DNA from: Rhodococcus jostii NBRC 16295
Lineage (GTDB): Bacteria > Actinomycetota > Actinomycetes > Mycobacteriales > Mycobacteriaceae
Assembly (NCBI RefSeq): GCF_001894825.1
Contig: NZ_BCWY01000007.1
Location: 1 to 64,000, forward strand
DNA length: 64,000 nt
Reading direction: 5' to 3'
Below are positions 18,022-26,530 of this stretch, piece after piece. Each line of letters begins with the position of its first letter. Within the stretch, counting starts at the first letter, position 1. Under the pieces are notes generated by a model, which was given only the letters and a program-made list of their open reading frames with translations, was not told where the DNA came from and ran no database searches. The translations under genes and the position numbers were made by a program.

Positions 18022-18840
18022 ATGCCTTCAGTACTCGTCACAGGAGCCGGCCGAGGCATCGGTCTGGCCATCACCCACCGCATGAGCGAAGCCGGGTGGA
18101 CCGTCTACGCAACCGCCCGGTCGGAGTCGGCACTCGCCCGCCTCGACCAGCTGCATCGCGTCCACGCGGTCCCGCTCGACATCACCGATCGAACGGCGAT
18201 CGCGGCACTACCACGACACCTTCCAGCACGGCTGGACGCAGTGGTCAACAATGCAGGCATCATCGTCAGCGGACCGGTCGAAGGCCTCTCGATCGAGGAC
18301 CTCTCGCGTCAACTCGACGTCAACGTAGTCTCGCAGATCGCCGTCTCCCAAGCCGTCCTGCCGGCGATCCGAGCAGCACACGGCCGTATCGTGTTCATGT
18401 CCTCGGTCAGCGGCCTGATCACCACCCCCGGCACCGGCGCGTACAGCGCATCGAAGTACGCGATCGAATCCCTCGGTGCCGCACTGAGAATCGAACTGCG
18501 TCCATGGAAGATTCCCGTCTCCCTGATCGAACCCGGACCCATCCGTACCGACATGTGGGAGGGAATGCTCGACGACTACGACGCCATGACCGCACAGCTG
18601 AGCCAAGAAAACAGAGAACTCTATGCAGCGCACCTCGCCGGCAGCCGCACCCTGTTGGGTCGAATGCAAAAGATCGCAGCTCCTCCGAAACGCGTCACCA
18701 CGGCCGTCCACCACGCTCTGACCTCGCCGCGCCCCAAACGGCGCTACATCCTCGACACCGCCAGCCGCGTCCAACAGCTCGCCGTAGCAGTAACGCCCAC
18801 AGCGATCACCGACAAACTCCTCGCCGCAGTGACCACGTGA
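18022..18840 (+). CDS. Short-chain dehydrogenase/reductase
   Basis: A 272-residue classical SDR. The nucleotide motif TGAGRGIG is at residues 7-14, NNAG near 76 and the catalytic set Ser/Tyr/Lys appears as MSSVSG followed by YSASK. The adenine-binding loop reads ATARSES, which favours NADPH. It is 43 nt after the hydrolase and preceded by GGAGAAAAACGC, so it is the last gene of the TetR-controlled operon. Substrate unknown. Confidence 0.9.
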   Translation: MPSVLVTGAGRGIGLAITHRMSEAGWTVYATARSESALARLDQLHRVHAVPLDITDRTAIAALPRHLPARLDAVVNNAGIIVSGPVEGLSIEDLSRQLDVNVVSQIAVSQAVLPAIRAAHGRIVFMSSVSGLITTPGTGAYSASKYAIESLGAALRIELRPWKIPVSLIEPGPIRTDMWEGMLDDYDAMTAQLSQENRELYAAHLAGSRTLLGRMQKIAAPPKRVTTAVHHALTSPRPKRRYILDTASRVQQLAVAVTPTAITDKLLAAVTT

Positions 18841-18929
18841 CCTCACCTCGGATCATTCGGGACTGTCGGGATAACGGTTGAACTGGATCTGGTCGACACG
18901 CCGAGTTCTCTTGGCGAGAAGGCAAGACA

Positions 18930-19385
18930 ATGACCGAAACACTCGATCCCATGGATCAGTCGAAGATCGACCACCAGAAACTGGCCCAACAACTGTTGGC
19001 CCAGGCAAAAGCCGAGGGTGTCGAGCTGGTCGGCCCGAACGGACTACTCAAGCGGATGAAGCCCGGATCGGTGCTCGCCGACATCGCCATCGACCAGGGC
19101 GGCTGCTTCGAGGACTCGCGGCCCACCACCCACGCCGAACCCACCTACCAGGTCCACGACTCGGTGTTCTACTGCGTCGCGAACATGCCCGGCGCCGTTC
19201 CCCGCACCTCCACCTACGCGCTCACCAACGCCACCCTCCCCTACGTCGTCGCCCTCGCCGACAAGGGCTGGAAGGACGCCACCGCGACCGTCCCCGGACT
19301 CGCCGAGGGACTGTCCACGCACGACGGAGAGCTGCTGTCCGCGGAAGTTGCTGCCGCACACGGCTACACCCCCACCAGTTCGTAA
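18930..19385 (+). pseudogene. Chimera: IS256-type transposase N-terminus joined to alanine dehydrogenase C-terminus
   Basis: The 151-codon ORF is two unrelated fragments in frame. Residues 1 to about 40 (with [20 protein letters not shown] and VGPNGLL) are the N-terminus of an IS256-family transposase. From about residue 42 ([20 protein letters not shown]) to the end it is the last 110 residues of alanine dehydrogenase, including [26 protein letters not shown] and GLSTHDG. The join is near nucleotide 19050. The Ald substrate and most NAD-binding residues are missing, so no activity is expected. It probably arose from IS-mediated deletion. Confidence 0.8.
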
Positions 19386-19988
19386 CCCACGAATCGCCGG
19401 GTCACTGAACCGACGTGCTGGACATGCTGAACGGAATCCGTGAATGGTTGCACGGATCCGGCAGATTGGACAGATCGACGGTGATCCAGGAGTACATGGA
19501 GTTCGCGTTGCGCCTACTCGGCGCGAGCAATACGGATCCCGCCCCCACACGAACACTGGACACGCAGTCGCCGAGATCGACGGCAGTCAAACGGTAGTAC
19601 TGCACGCACAGTTCGGCCGACCTCCCAGTACGCGGTGGCCGGGCTCGCGGTCATCATTGCCGCTCCGCGAGCGCCCTGGTGGGCTCTCCCTACGGGTCCG
19701 CGCCGCGGTCCTCCCCACTCGACGAGCGACACGTAGCCGACTGACATTCGTGACCAGCTCGGGCCATCGCTGCACGTGACCTCGGTTTTTCAGATCATCA
19801 CCGGGTCCACGGACGGCGCCTCGATCACGGAAAGGTGGACCGAACCCCGGTTGCTGCATCCCTGACAGGACCGTGTGGACTGCTGTTCCGATCAGTATCA
19901 GTGTCCGCACAAGGTCAACTTCGCGATCTCCTGCTGTGTTGTTACCGCGGCGCGCGCCGGAGTGCCGCTTGGGCGCCTCGGCACGGCA
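19386..19988. other. No gene recognised
   Basis: About 600 bases with only short ORFs lacking ribosome sites and family resemblance. It lies between two insertion-sequence remnants and is probably decayed DNA. Confidence 0.6.
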
Positions 19989-20425
19989 TCATCCACCGGA
20001 GTCGGTCCGCACCAGCACCGGACCCCGCCCTGCCGCGGGCAGTTGGTCCAGCGCACGGTCGAGTGCGGCGATGTGATCGTCCTTGCTCCACGGTGAGGCC
20101 TTGCCGGGCCGCAGGTGAAGGATCAGCGGTTCCCCGGTGCCGTGCTCACCGTGGTCGACGATCACCTGGCCACCTCCGGCGACTGCCCGGGATACCGGCC
20201 AGTGGCCGACGGCGTGCCCACACCGCTTCCCGTGCCCGTGCCCGAGCGCGGGCAGCCGGATTGTGGATCGATCGCGGTGGCCGCCACGGTTCCCACGCTG
20301 CTGACAGGGCTCGGTCCAATTCCCGCGACCCGGACGGACTCGCGCAGCAGCAGCGCTCCCGACGACGAGATCAGCGACTCGCGGCCGCGGTTGAGAACCA
20401 GACTCGGATAGAGGTTAGTCTTCAC
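19989..20425 (-). pseudogene. IS1380-family transposase remnant
   Basis: Minus strand from 20425 reads VKTNLYPSLVLNRGRESLIS and SSGALLLRESVRVAG, the start of an IS1380-type transposase. After a large deletion a second block at 20159-19989 reads VDHGEHGTGEPLILHLRPGK and RGPVLVRTDSGG, the central catalytic region, then TGA. Hundreds of residues between and after these blocks are missing. Confidence 0.75.
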
Positions 20426-20551
20426 CTGCGGGGTGCCTCTCTGAGTAGCGGACCTTGACCTTCGACAAGCCAAGAATCCACTACCAGGCAGGCACTTCCG
20501 TGCTTTACACGCCGCCCTCACCCCGAGGAAGACGAAATCCCGAGGCTAGCC

Positions 20552-21757
20552 TCAGGTCGAGGCGCGATAGAAGCTACGCGAGACGTAGCTGGGTGCGTCT
20601 TTAGCCAGAAGCGCACTCAGTTCGAACTTAAGTGTGCGGGCGTGGTGGGCCTCTGGAAAGTCTGCGGTCGCGAGTGCCAGCAGATCGACGACGTGTAGCG
20701 CCTCCTGAACCCGTCCGGCGTCACGTAGTCGGTGCGCCTGGTCGAGCACGGCCTGTTTGTCGGTGATCGCTGCCGCGCGCGCGTTGGCGGCGATGTCGGG
20801 CCGGGCGGGGTGTAGGTGGGTGGGGTTGCCGTCCCACCACCCGGTTTCCGAGCGGACGATGTCCCGCACGATGAAGTCCCGATGCCCGTAGGCTTGTCGC
20901 ATCCACGGCACGTCGAACAGTTCGGTCGGGTAGTCGATATCGTGCACGATGTCGTCGACACCCATTCCCTTGTTGAGGCGTTCCACGACGGCTCTGCGCA
21001 GCCAGCGAAGTGCCGCCGAGGTGGCGGCCAGCTGCTCGGCGCCGACGTCGTGGATGACTGATCCGAACTCGGGGATCAGGACGGCGGGGTTGAGGGCCGC
21101 AAGACTGTCGAGGGTGTTCGCCCACCGCCCGGCGTCCCGCATGGTGCGCATGGGGGTGCCGATGTTCGGGATGCTGTCGATGACTGCGGCGCTCCCGTAG
21201 AGGATCCGTTCCTGTGGCAACCACACGGCGGTGACATCGTCTGTCTCCGAAGGCGCCCACAATAGCCGGACCTGCCTGGTTGGGCCGCCGAGTGTCATTG
21301 CATCCCGGTAGGTTTGGTCGGGGAACGTGACGGTCGGCACTGGCGCGAACTCTTCGATCGGCCGACGGAACTGGCGGGAGTTGATGTGGTTTTGGAGTCC
21401 GGCGGTCTCGATGTAGCGACGGTAGCGGCGAACGACATTCTCGTGGGCGATGATTGTCGGGCGTGGTTCCCCGCGCCTTTCGGCTTCTACCAGGAACCCG
21501 GGCACACCGTAGTTGTAGCCGAGATGGCCGTGGCTGTAGACGATCCAGCGGACTGCCTGGTCGGTGTGTTCGCGGAGTTGTGCGAGCGCCTGAGGAACCA
21601 CGGATGGACTCGGTCCGGAGTCAACGACGAGCAATCCCTCATCAGTTTCTACGGCCAAGCTGTTTCCCTGTAGGCCCATCGTGAAAATTCCTGGCGCAAC
21701 AACGGTGATTTCGGTGCCGCCGAACAGCGGGTTGTTCTCGATTTCCGCTACGGGCAT
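20552..21757 (-). CDS. Alkylsulfatase-type MBL protein with altered metal motif
   Basis: A 401-residue protein with an MBL domain and the alkylsulfatase dimerisation segment (SETGWWDGNPTHLHP), but no C-terminal SCP-2 domain. The metal motif is degenerate: residues 76-81 read HGHLGY where HxHxDH is expected, so the Asp and second His of the Zn2 site are Gly80 and Tyr81. The later block reads APSETDDVTAVW where its neighbour has GETDDAAIAW. It may be mononuclear, inactive or regulatory. ATG 21757 has GGAAGGAG upstream. It lies downstream of the intact relative at 22470-23789, with two DUF202 genes between. Confidence 0.85.
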   Translation of the reverse strand: MPVAEIENNPLFGGTEITVVAPGIFTMGLQGNSLAVETDEGLLVVDSGPSPSVVPQALAQLREHTDQAVRWIVYSHGHLGYNYGVPGFLVEAERRGEPRPTIIAHENVVRRYRRYIETAGLQNHINSRQFRRPIEEFAPVPTVTFPDQTYRDAMTLGGPTRQVRLLWAPSETDDVTAVWLPQERILYGSAAVIDSIPNIGTPMRTMRDAGRWANTLDSLAALNPAVLIPEFGSVIHDVGAEQLAATSAALRWLRRAVVERLNKGMGVDDIVHDIDYPTELFDVPWMRQAYGHRDFIVRDIVRSETGWWDGNPTHLHPARPDIAANARAAAITDKQAVLDQAHRLRDAGRVQEALHVVDLLALATADFPEAHHARTLKFELSALLAKDAPSYVSRSFYRAST

Positions 21758-21780
21758 CGGAGTCTCCTTCCAGTGTGTGC

Positions 21781-21810
21781 TTCGAGTTGTAGTTCGAGTT
21801 GTAGTTCGAG
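21781..21810. repeat. 12-bp tandem repeat, 2.5 copies
   Basis: TTCGAGTTGTAG occurs twice in tandem (21781-21804), followed by TTCGAG (21805-21810). It sits between the stop of a DUF202 gene and the start of the MBL gene reading the same way. Confidence 0.85.
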
Positions 21811-21817
21811 AGTGTGG

Positions 21818-22135
21818 CTATCGGGCGAAGGCGGCGGTCGCGGCAGCTGCGACGGCGGTGGCCGTGACGAGTAGAGCTATCAGCCCGGCATGGTGTCCGG
21901 TCATTCCCTGAGTCCCCCGCCGCAGCGAACGGCCTCGTCGGTGGCTGACGTGCGTGATCACGAGCAGCAGAACCGCCATCGGTACCAAGGTGAGCGAAGC
22001 AGCGCGGTCACCATGGGCGGTGGGAAGGTGGAGGAGCGCCACCGTCGTCGCGGCGGCGGAGAGTGTGGTTCTCCGCCAGGCCAGCGCCGTGCGGTCTGGT
22101 TGTAGTCCCGGATCCCGGTCAAGGGACCCGATCAC
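21818..22135 (-). CDS. Small DUF202-like membrane protein (second of pair)
   Basis: About 105 residues with three predicted transmembrane segments (ATTVALLHLP, LVPMAVLLLVITHVS, LIALLVTATAVAAAA). The DUF202-type motif LQPDRTALAWRRTTLS precedes the first helix. GTG 22135 overlaps the stop of the upstream DUF202 gene by four bases (GTGA), so the two are translationally coupled. YidG/YidH-like pairs commonly occur together; their function is unknown. Confidence 0.82.
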   Translation of the reverse strand: MIGSLDRDPGLQPDRTALAWRRTTLSAAATTVALLHLPTAHGDRAASLTLVPMAVLLLVITHVSHRRGRSLRRGTQGMTGHHAGLIALLVTATAVAAAATAAFAR

Positions 22136-22482
22136 GACGACAATGCCGCTCCGGCGGCGAGGAGGGTGAGGATCCCCAGACCGAGAGCGAGAGCGGGCAC
22201 GAGGACGGAGCCCGGAAGTGGCAGGTTCCGCCTGATGGCCGACTGCGCGGCCCTCCAGCGCAGATATGCGCCGGAGGCGAGGACAGTGGATAGCCCGAAA
22301 CACACCATCGTGATCGTCATCTGCAGTGCCCCGGAGGGCAACGCAAGTAACTGATGGGCAGCCACGCCTGCCGCCAGGAGCGCCATAGCGGTGCGGATCC
22401 ATGCCAGGTAGGTGCGTTCGTTCGCCAGCGTGTACCGGTAGTCCGGTTCCTCATCCACCGAATCTGAGGTCAGAATGCCCAT
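22132..22482 (-). CDS. DUF202 (YidH-like) membrane protein (first of pair)
   Basis: About 116 residues. YTLANERTYLAWIRTAMALL is the DUF202 signature, followed by three membrane segments. ATG 22482 lies inside the end of the MBL gene, overlapping it by 13 bases, so it is in the same transcript. The start could be a little further upstream, but the signature is intact with this choice. Function unknown. Confidence 0.85.
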   Translation of the reverse strand: MGILTSDSVDEEPDYRYTLANERTYLAWIRTAMALLAAGVAAHQLLALPSGALQMTITMVCFGLSTVLASGAYLRWRAAQSAIRRNLPLPGSVLVPALALGLGILTLLAAGAALSS

Positions 22483-23789
22483 CGCGCGCGGCCGGCCGTT
22501 TTGGCTTTCAGTTCGGTCGCGTGGTCGCTGCCGTCGAGGAAGGCCCGCGATTCGGCCACTGCCCAGCCGTAGACGCCTTTCGCCATGGTGGAAGTGGCAC
22601 CTTGTTCCAGCTGGCCGAAGATGTCGACGCGGGCCTGATGCGAGTCGCGGCTCTGCGGATCGGCGTCGGTGGCCATCTGGGCGAAGTGTCCCGCCAGCCG
22701 GTGTTCGCCTCGTGCCAGTAGGGCGCGGGCCCGCTCGGCCAGTTGGGCGGCGCCGCCGCCGAGGTCCGCGACCTCGCGGGCGAGGTCGGCGCGGGCGGCG
22801 GACTTGAGGTTGGCGGGGTTGCCGTCGTACCAGCCGCCGTAGAGGCGCCAGACGTTGCGAATGACGAATTCCGGTTCGTCGTAGGAGGGGGCGAGGTAGG
22901 GCTTGCGGAGCAGTTCGGCGGGGGCGGTGACGGTGTGCACGACCTCGTCGAGGGTCGCTCCCGCGTTCATCATCTCGATTGTGCGGCCATGCAGGATTTC
23001 CAGGAGTTCGGCGGCGTCGGTGAGGGTGGTGCGGATTCGGTCGGCGCCGAGGATCGGGAGCCCGTGTCCGGGGAGGAGGATTTCGGCGCCCAGGTCGGCC
23101 ATCCACCGCAGGGTTTGGGCCCATTCGTGTGCGAAGCGTTGCACCTTCTGTGGGTTTCCGGCGTTGGGGCTGGCCCAGATGAAGAAGTCACCACAGCACA
23201 GGATCTTGCGGTCGGGGATCCAGGCGATCGCGGCGTCATCGGTCTCGCCGCGGGCGTGATGGAGTTGCACCTGCAGGTCGTCGATGGCGAGGGTGGTCTG
23301 GTCGGTGAAGGTGACGTCGGGGTATCGGTATTCGTCCGGCCACGTCAGGTTCGGCGCCTGGAATTGGCGTTGGTTGATGATGCCGTTGTAGCCGCGGGTT
23401 GTCTTGTAGCGGTCGAACCGGCTGATGACGTTTTCGTGTGCGAGGACCGTGGGTCGGGTCCAGCCGCGCTCGCGCGCTTCGGTGTCGAACGGTTCCATGC
23501 CGAAGACGTGGTCGACGTGTCCGTGCGAGTAGACGGCCGTGTGCACCGGTTGCTCGGAGATTCGCCGGGTGGCTGCGAACAGGTCTTCGGCGGTGCGGCG
23601 GTCGCCGGTGTCGTACACGAAAAGCCCCGCGTTAGTGGGAAATACGTAGACGTTGCCGAACGCCGGCCACATGTATGCGCCTTCCGCGATGTAGTGCATT
23701 CCCTCCTTCCGGAGGTCTCCGTGGTGGTAGGCGTTCTGGTTGGCTTCGCCCTTCCAGACCTTGTCGGCGTAGTCGATGATGTCCGTCAT
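22470..23789 (-). CDS. Alkylsulfatase-type MBL hydrolase (catalytic plus dimerisation domains)
   Basis: A 439-residue MBL hydrolase. The metal motif HGHVDH is intact at residues 89-94; HARGETDDAAIAW and GDFFIW supply further conserved residues. The alkylsulfatase dimerisation segment YGGWYDGNPANLK follows, but the SCP-2 domain of full alkylsulfatases is absent. ATG 23789 has GAGGAGAG upstream. It heads a minus-strand transcript with two DUF202 genes and the degenerate MBL paralogue. A perfect inverted repeat lies 114 bp upstream, next to the PucR regulator gene. The natural substrate could be a sulfate ester or another ester. Confidence 0.88.
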   Translation of the reverse strand: MTDIIDYADKVWKGEANQNAYHHGDLRKEGMHYIAEGAYMWPAFGNVYVFPTNAGLFVYDTGDRRTAEDLFAATRRISEQPVHTAVYSHGHVDHVFGMEPFDTEARERGWTRPTVLAHENVISRFDRYKTTRGYNGIINQRQFQAPNLTWPDEYRYPDVTFTDQTTLAIDDLQVQLHHARGETDDAAIAWIPDRKILCCGDFFIWASPNAGNPQKVQRFAHEWAQTLRWMADLGAEILLPGHGLPILGADRIRTTLTDAAELLEILHGRTIEMMNAGATLDEVVHTVTAPAELLRKPYLAPSYDEPEFVIRNVWRLYGGWYDGNPANLKSAARADLAREVADLGGGAAQLAERARALLARGEHRLAGHFAQMATDADPQSRDSHQARVDIFGQLEQGATSTMAKGVYGWAVAESRAFLDGSDHATELKAKTAGRARWAF

Positions 23790-23902
23790 GTGGCGCTCTC
23801 CTCGGCGTGGCTGTCGGACCGCGACACTGCGATCCGTGCGCCTCATTCTGTGCACCGAACATCAGCCGAACAATCGTCTGCGCGCACACCCCTGCCGGCC
23901 CC

Positions 23903-23924
23903 AATCTGTGACCGATCACAGATT
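23903..23924. promoter_or_regulatory. Perfect inverted repeat upstream of the MBL operon
   Basis: Arms AATCTGTGA and TCACAGATT around CCGA. The core TGTGA-N4-TCACA recurs at 25169-25182 on the other side of the PucR-type gene. It is probably an operator for the MBL operon; a terminator role for PucR is possible but there is no U-tract. Confidence 0.55.
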
Positions 23925-25153
23925 CACTGCAGGTGGGCAGCCTCCGCGTCGGGGTGAACGGTGGCGGCGCTGACCGCGACCGCAAGAGTGAGGAGCTCCG
24001 TGGTGATGTGTACGTCGAGGCCGGTCAGCTCGCGGACGCGGTTGAGCCGGTTGTCGACGGTGTTGGGATGGACCACCAGGGTGTCCGCGGTGGCGCGCCG
24101 GTCCAGGTTGCTGGCCAGATAGACCCGGAGGGTGTGCACCAGGTCCGGTCGCGATTGCAACGGGGCGCAGCGCTCCAGCAGCACCGGCAGCGACGCACTG
24201 GTGTGGGCGAAATGGTGCGCAAGTGCGACATCGCTCATTCGGCTGACCGTGCCGGTGCGGCCGGACCGGATCGCGATGTCGAGTACCTCGGCGGCCGTGG
24301 TGCCCGCCCGCGGAAGATCGGTGATCGAGGTGGCGTTCTCGATCGCGATCGTCACTGGTGCGCCGCTGACCCGTGCAAGGTCCACGGCCAGCGGGTCGAG
24401 AGCCCCGATCGGTGGATGCATCACGATCCGAGCGTGCCGAGGCCGGACATCGATGAGCCACAGGCCGGCGACCGCCCTGGCGAGGTGGGCACGGATCGCG
24501 CGGACCTTCCGCGTGGCCGCCAGTGATCGGGCGTTCCGGTCGCCGGATCCCTCGGCGGGGGTGTCACCGATGTGCAGCAACATGATGCTCGGTTCGGCAG
24601 GGACGGAGTCGGGGTCGTCGAACACCCACCCGTCGCCACGCAGGAGGGCATCGATGGTGGGGGCATGGTTTCGGTCTTGCGCCGCAATGAGGTCGTGGGC
24701 GTGGATCTCGTACGCGGAGACGACCTCTCGTAGCATGCTGTCGAAGGTGATACGGGCGCGGCGGAATGCGAACCAGAACAGTCCGTGGTCGGTGCCGAGT
24801 TCGCGTTCCAGCTCTTCGGAGAGTACGTCGAATCCGATCTGCCAGCAGCGCATGTACTCCCGTAGCGGCAACCCTTCCGCGACGCGTTCGGTACCGCGTT
24901 CGATGTTCTCGCGCATCGTGTCGGCGACGTCGATGGACTCGTCGGTGACCGACTGCAGGCACACCTCGAGCATCGATCGAACCGTGTGGGCGCTTTCCCG
25001 GTGCAAATGTTCGGGCACCGCGGTCTGCGTGTAGAGCGGCGAGGCGGCGATGTAGCGGTCGATCGTTGCCCGTGCCATTCGCGGCACCGACCGGCGAATA
25101 CGGCCGATCGTGCCCTGCAGATCGTCTGTGGTTGCCTCGGGCGCGGTGCGCAT
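23924..25153 (-). CDS. PucR/CdaR-family transcriptional regulator
   Basis: A 409-residue regulator. The C-terminal PucR helix-turn-helix reads YLASNLDRRATADTLVVHPN followed by TVDNRLNRV (about residues 345-375). The N-terminal 170 residues are a helical RsbRD-like/GGDEF-less sensory region seen in actinobacterial CdaR proteins. It lies between an MBL operon on the same strand and a divergent CoA-transferase/MFS/hydratase/dehydrogenase operon. TGTGA-N4-TCACA dyads occur at both ends of the gene, consistent with control of both operons. Confidence 0.88.
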   Translation of the reverse strand: MRTAPEATTDDLQGTIGRIRRSVPRMARATIDRYIAASPLYTQTAVPEHLHRESAHTVRSMLEVCLQSVTDESIDVADTMRENIERGTERVAEGLPLREYMRCWQIGFDVLSEELERELGTDHGLFWFAFRRARITFDSMLREVVSAYEIHAHDLIAAQDRNHAPTIDALLRGDGWVFDDPDSVPAEPSIMLLHIGDTPAEGSGDRNARSLAATRKVRAIRAHLARAVAGLWLIDVRPRHARIVMHPPIGALDPLAVDLARVSGAPVTIAIENATSITDLPRAGTTAAEVLDIAIRSGRTGTVSRMSDVALAHHFAHTSASLPVLLERCAPLQSRPDLVHTLRVYLASNLDRRATADTLVVHPNTVDNRLNRVRELTGLDVHITTELLTLAVAVSAATVHPDAEAAHLQ

Positions 25154-25168
25154 CGAACGCCTCCTAGA

Positions 25169-25182
25169 TGTGACGGGTCACA
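25169..25182. promoter_or_regulatory. TGTGA-N4-TCACA dyad in the PucR/CoA-transferase promoter gap
   Basis: TGTGACGGGTCACA is a 14-bp dyad (arms TGTGAC/GTCACA) 16 bp upstream of the PucR start and in the divergent gap to the CoA-transferase operon. Extra half-sites TGTGAC follow at about 25187 and 25201. The spacing is four bases, not the six of E. coli CRP sites. Confidence 0.5.
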
Positions 25183-25303
25183 CACCTGTGACGTGAAGAG
25201 TGTGACAGCCGCCGATGGTACGACAGCAACCCCTTCGGCCACTCTGGGGACCCAGAACGGCTCCACCAGCCCTGAAGTCCACCTCGGCACAGAATGAGGA
25301 ACC

Positions 25304-26482
25304 ATGCCAGACTCTGAGTTCGCTCCCGATGACCTGCCCCTGGCCGGGATCACGGTCGTCGATTTCGGTCAGTACATCGCGGCGCCCGGCGCCGCGCAGA
25401 CCCTGGCAGACCTCGGCGCCGACGTCCTCAAGATCGAAGGCCCCGGCGGCGACCAGGCACGCGGTATCGGCGTATACGGCGAGGCCATCATGCGCGCTTA
25501 CAACCGGCGCAAGAAGTCGATCGTCCTCGACCTCAAAGCCGAGGACGATCTCCGCCGTGCCCGGGCCCTCATCTCCCGAGCCGACGTCGTGATCCACAAC
25601 CTGCGACCAGGGGTGATGGAAAAGCTAGGCTTGTCGGCCGACGAAATACGTGAACTGAATCCCACCGTGATCCTCGCTGCGGTGTCCGGCTTCGGCACCG
25701 ACGGACCCTCCCGCCGCCGGCCGGGCCTCGACATCGCCGCCCAGGCGGAAACCGGCATGATGTCGGTGACCGGAGAGGCTGACGGAGACCCGCAACGCGT
25801 CGGTTTCCCAATCGTCGACCATGCCACCTCCTACGTGGTCACCCAGGCGGTGCTGGCGGCCCTGTTCCGACGAGAACGCACCGGCCTCGGGGACGACATC
25901 GATGTGTCACTGCTCGACGTGGCGATCGACCTGCAATGCGTGAACTGGGGCGAATACTCCATCACCGGCGTCGCGCCCCGTCGGCGCGGCAACGGGCAAC
26001 CCACCGCGGCACCTGCCGCCGACATCTTCCCCACCGCTGACGGCTCGATCGTCATCTCCGCCTACACCGAGCAACGATTCGCCCAGCTTTGCGCCCTCGC
26101 GGGCCAACCCGACCTGTCGAAGGATCCTCGCTTCGTCGACAACCCGGCAAGGGTCGCCCACCGCGGCGAACTCCTCGCCGCGCTCACACCGTTCTTCGCC
26201 GGCCTCGACACCGAAGCCGCCCTTGCGGCGCTGACATCCGTCGGCATCGTCGCCGGCGCCGTACGCACCTACGACCAGGTCCCCAGTGCCCCCGACGTGA
26301 TTGCCAGCGGCATCTTCACCACCGGCAACACCGGCGACGGACACACATACTCCATCCCAGGACTCCCGTACCGCTCCCGCAGCACCCCCCGCACCGCGGA
26401 CGCCGGGAGGGTCCCCGAACTCGGAGAACACAGCCACGAGATCGTCGCCCACTACCGGCTGGGCGAGTACTCCCTGACGTGA
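25304..26482 (+). CDS. CaiB/BaiF (family III) CoA-transferase
   Basis: A 392-residue family III CoA-transferase, which moves CoA between carboxylic acids. GADVLKIEGPGGD, NRRKKSIVLDLK and HNLRPGVMEKLGL are hallmark segments. The catalytic aspartate is most likely Asp143 in GLDIAAQAETGMMSVTG. ATG 25304 has GAGGA upstream. It is the first gene of the operon divergent from the PucR regulator and followed by an MFS importer, an enoyl-CoA hydratase and a double acyl-CoA dehydrogenase. It therefore probably activates an imported acid for beta-oxidation without an ATP-dependent ligase. Confidence 0.92.
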   Translation: MPDSEFAPDDLPLAGITVVDFGQYIAAPGAAQTLADLGADVLKIEGPGGDQARGIGVYGEAIMRAYNRRKKSIVLDLKAEDDLRRARALISRADVVIHNLRPGVMEKLGLSADEIRELNPTVILAAVSGFGTDGPSRRRPGLDIAAQAETGMMSVTGEADGDPQRVGFPIVDHATSYVVTQAVLAALFRRERTGLGDDIDVSLLDVAIDLQCVNWGEYSITGVAPRRRGNGQPTAAPAADIFPTADGSIVISAYTEQRFAQLCALAGQPDLSKDPRFVDNPARVAHRGELLAALTPFFAGLDTEAALAALTSVGIVAGAVRTYDQVPSAPDVIASGIFTTGNTGDGHTYSIPGLPYRSRSTPRTADAGRVPELGEHSHEIVAHYRLGEYSLT

Positions 26483-26530
26483 CCTGACCCGCCACCTACC
26501 CCTCACCGCTCACGACCCCCAGGAGCCCTC

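Noticed and set aside
23903-25182. CRP/cAMP sites for the TGTGA...TCACA dyads
   Set aside because: The spacer is four bases, not six; the association with the PucR gene is the simpler reading.
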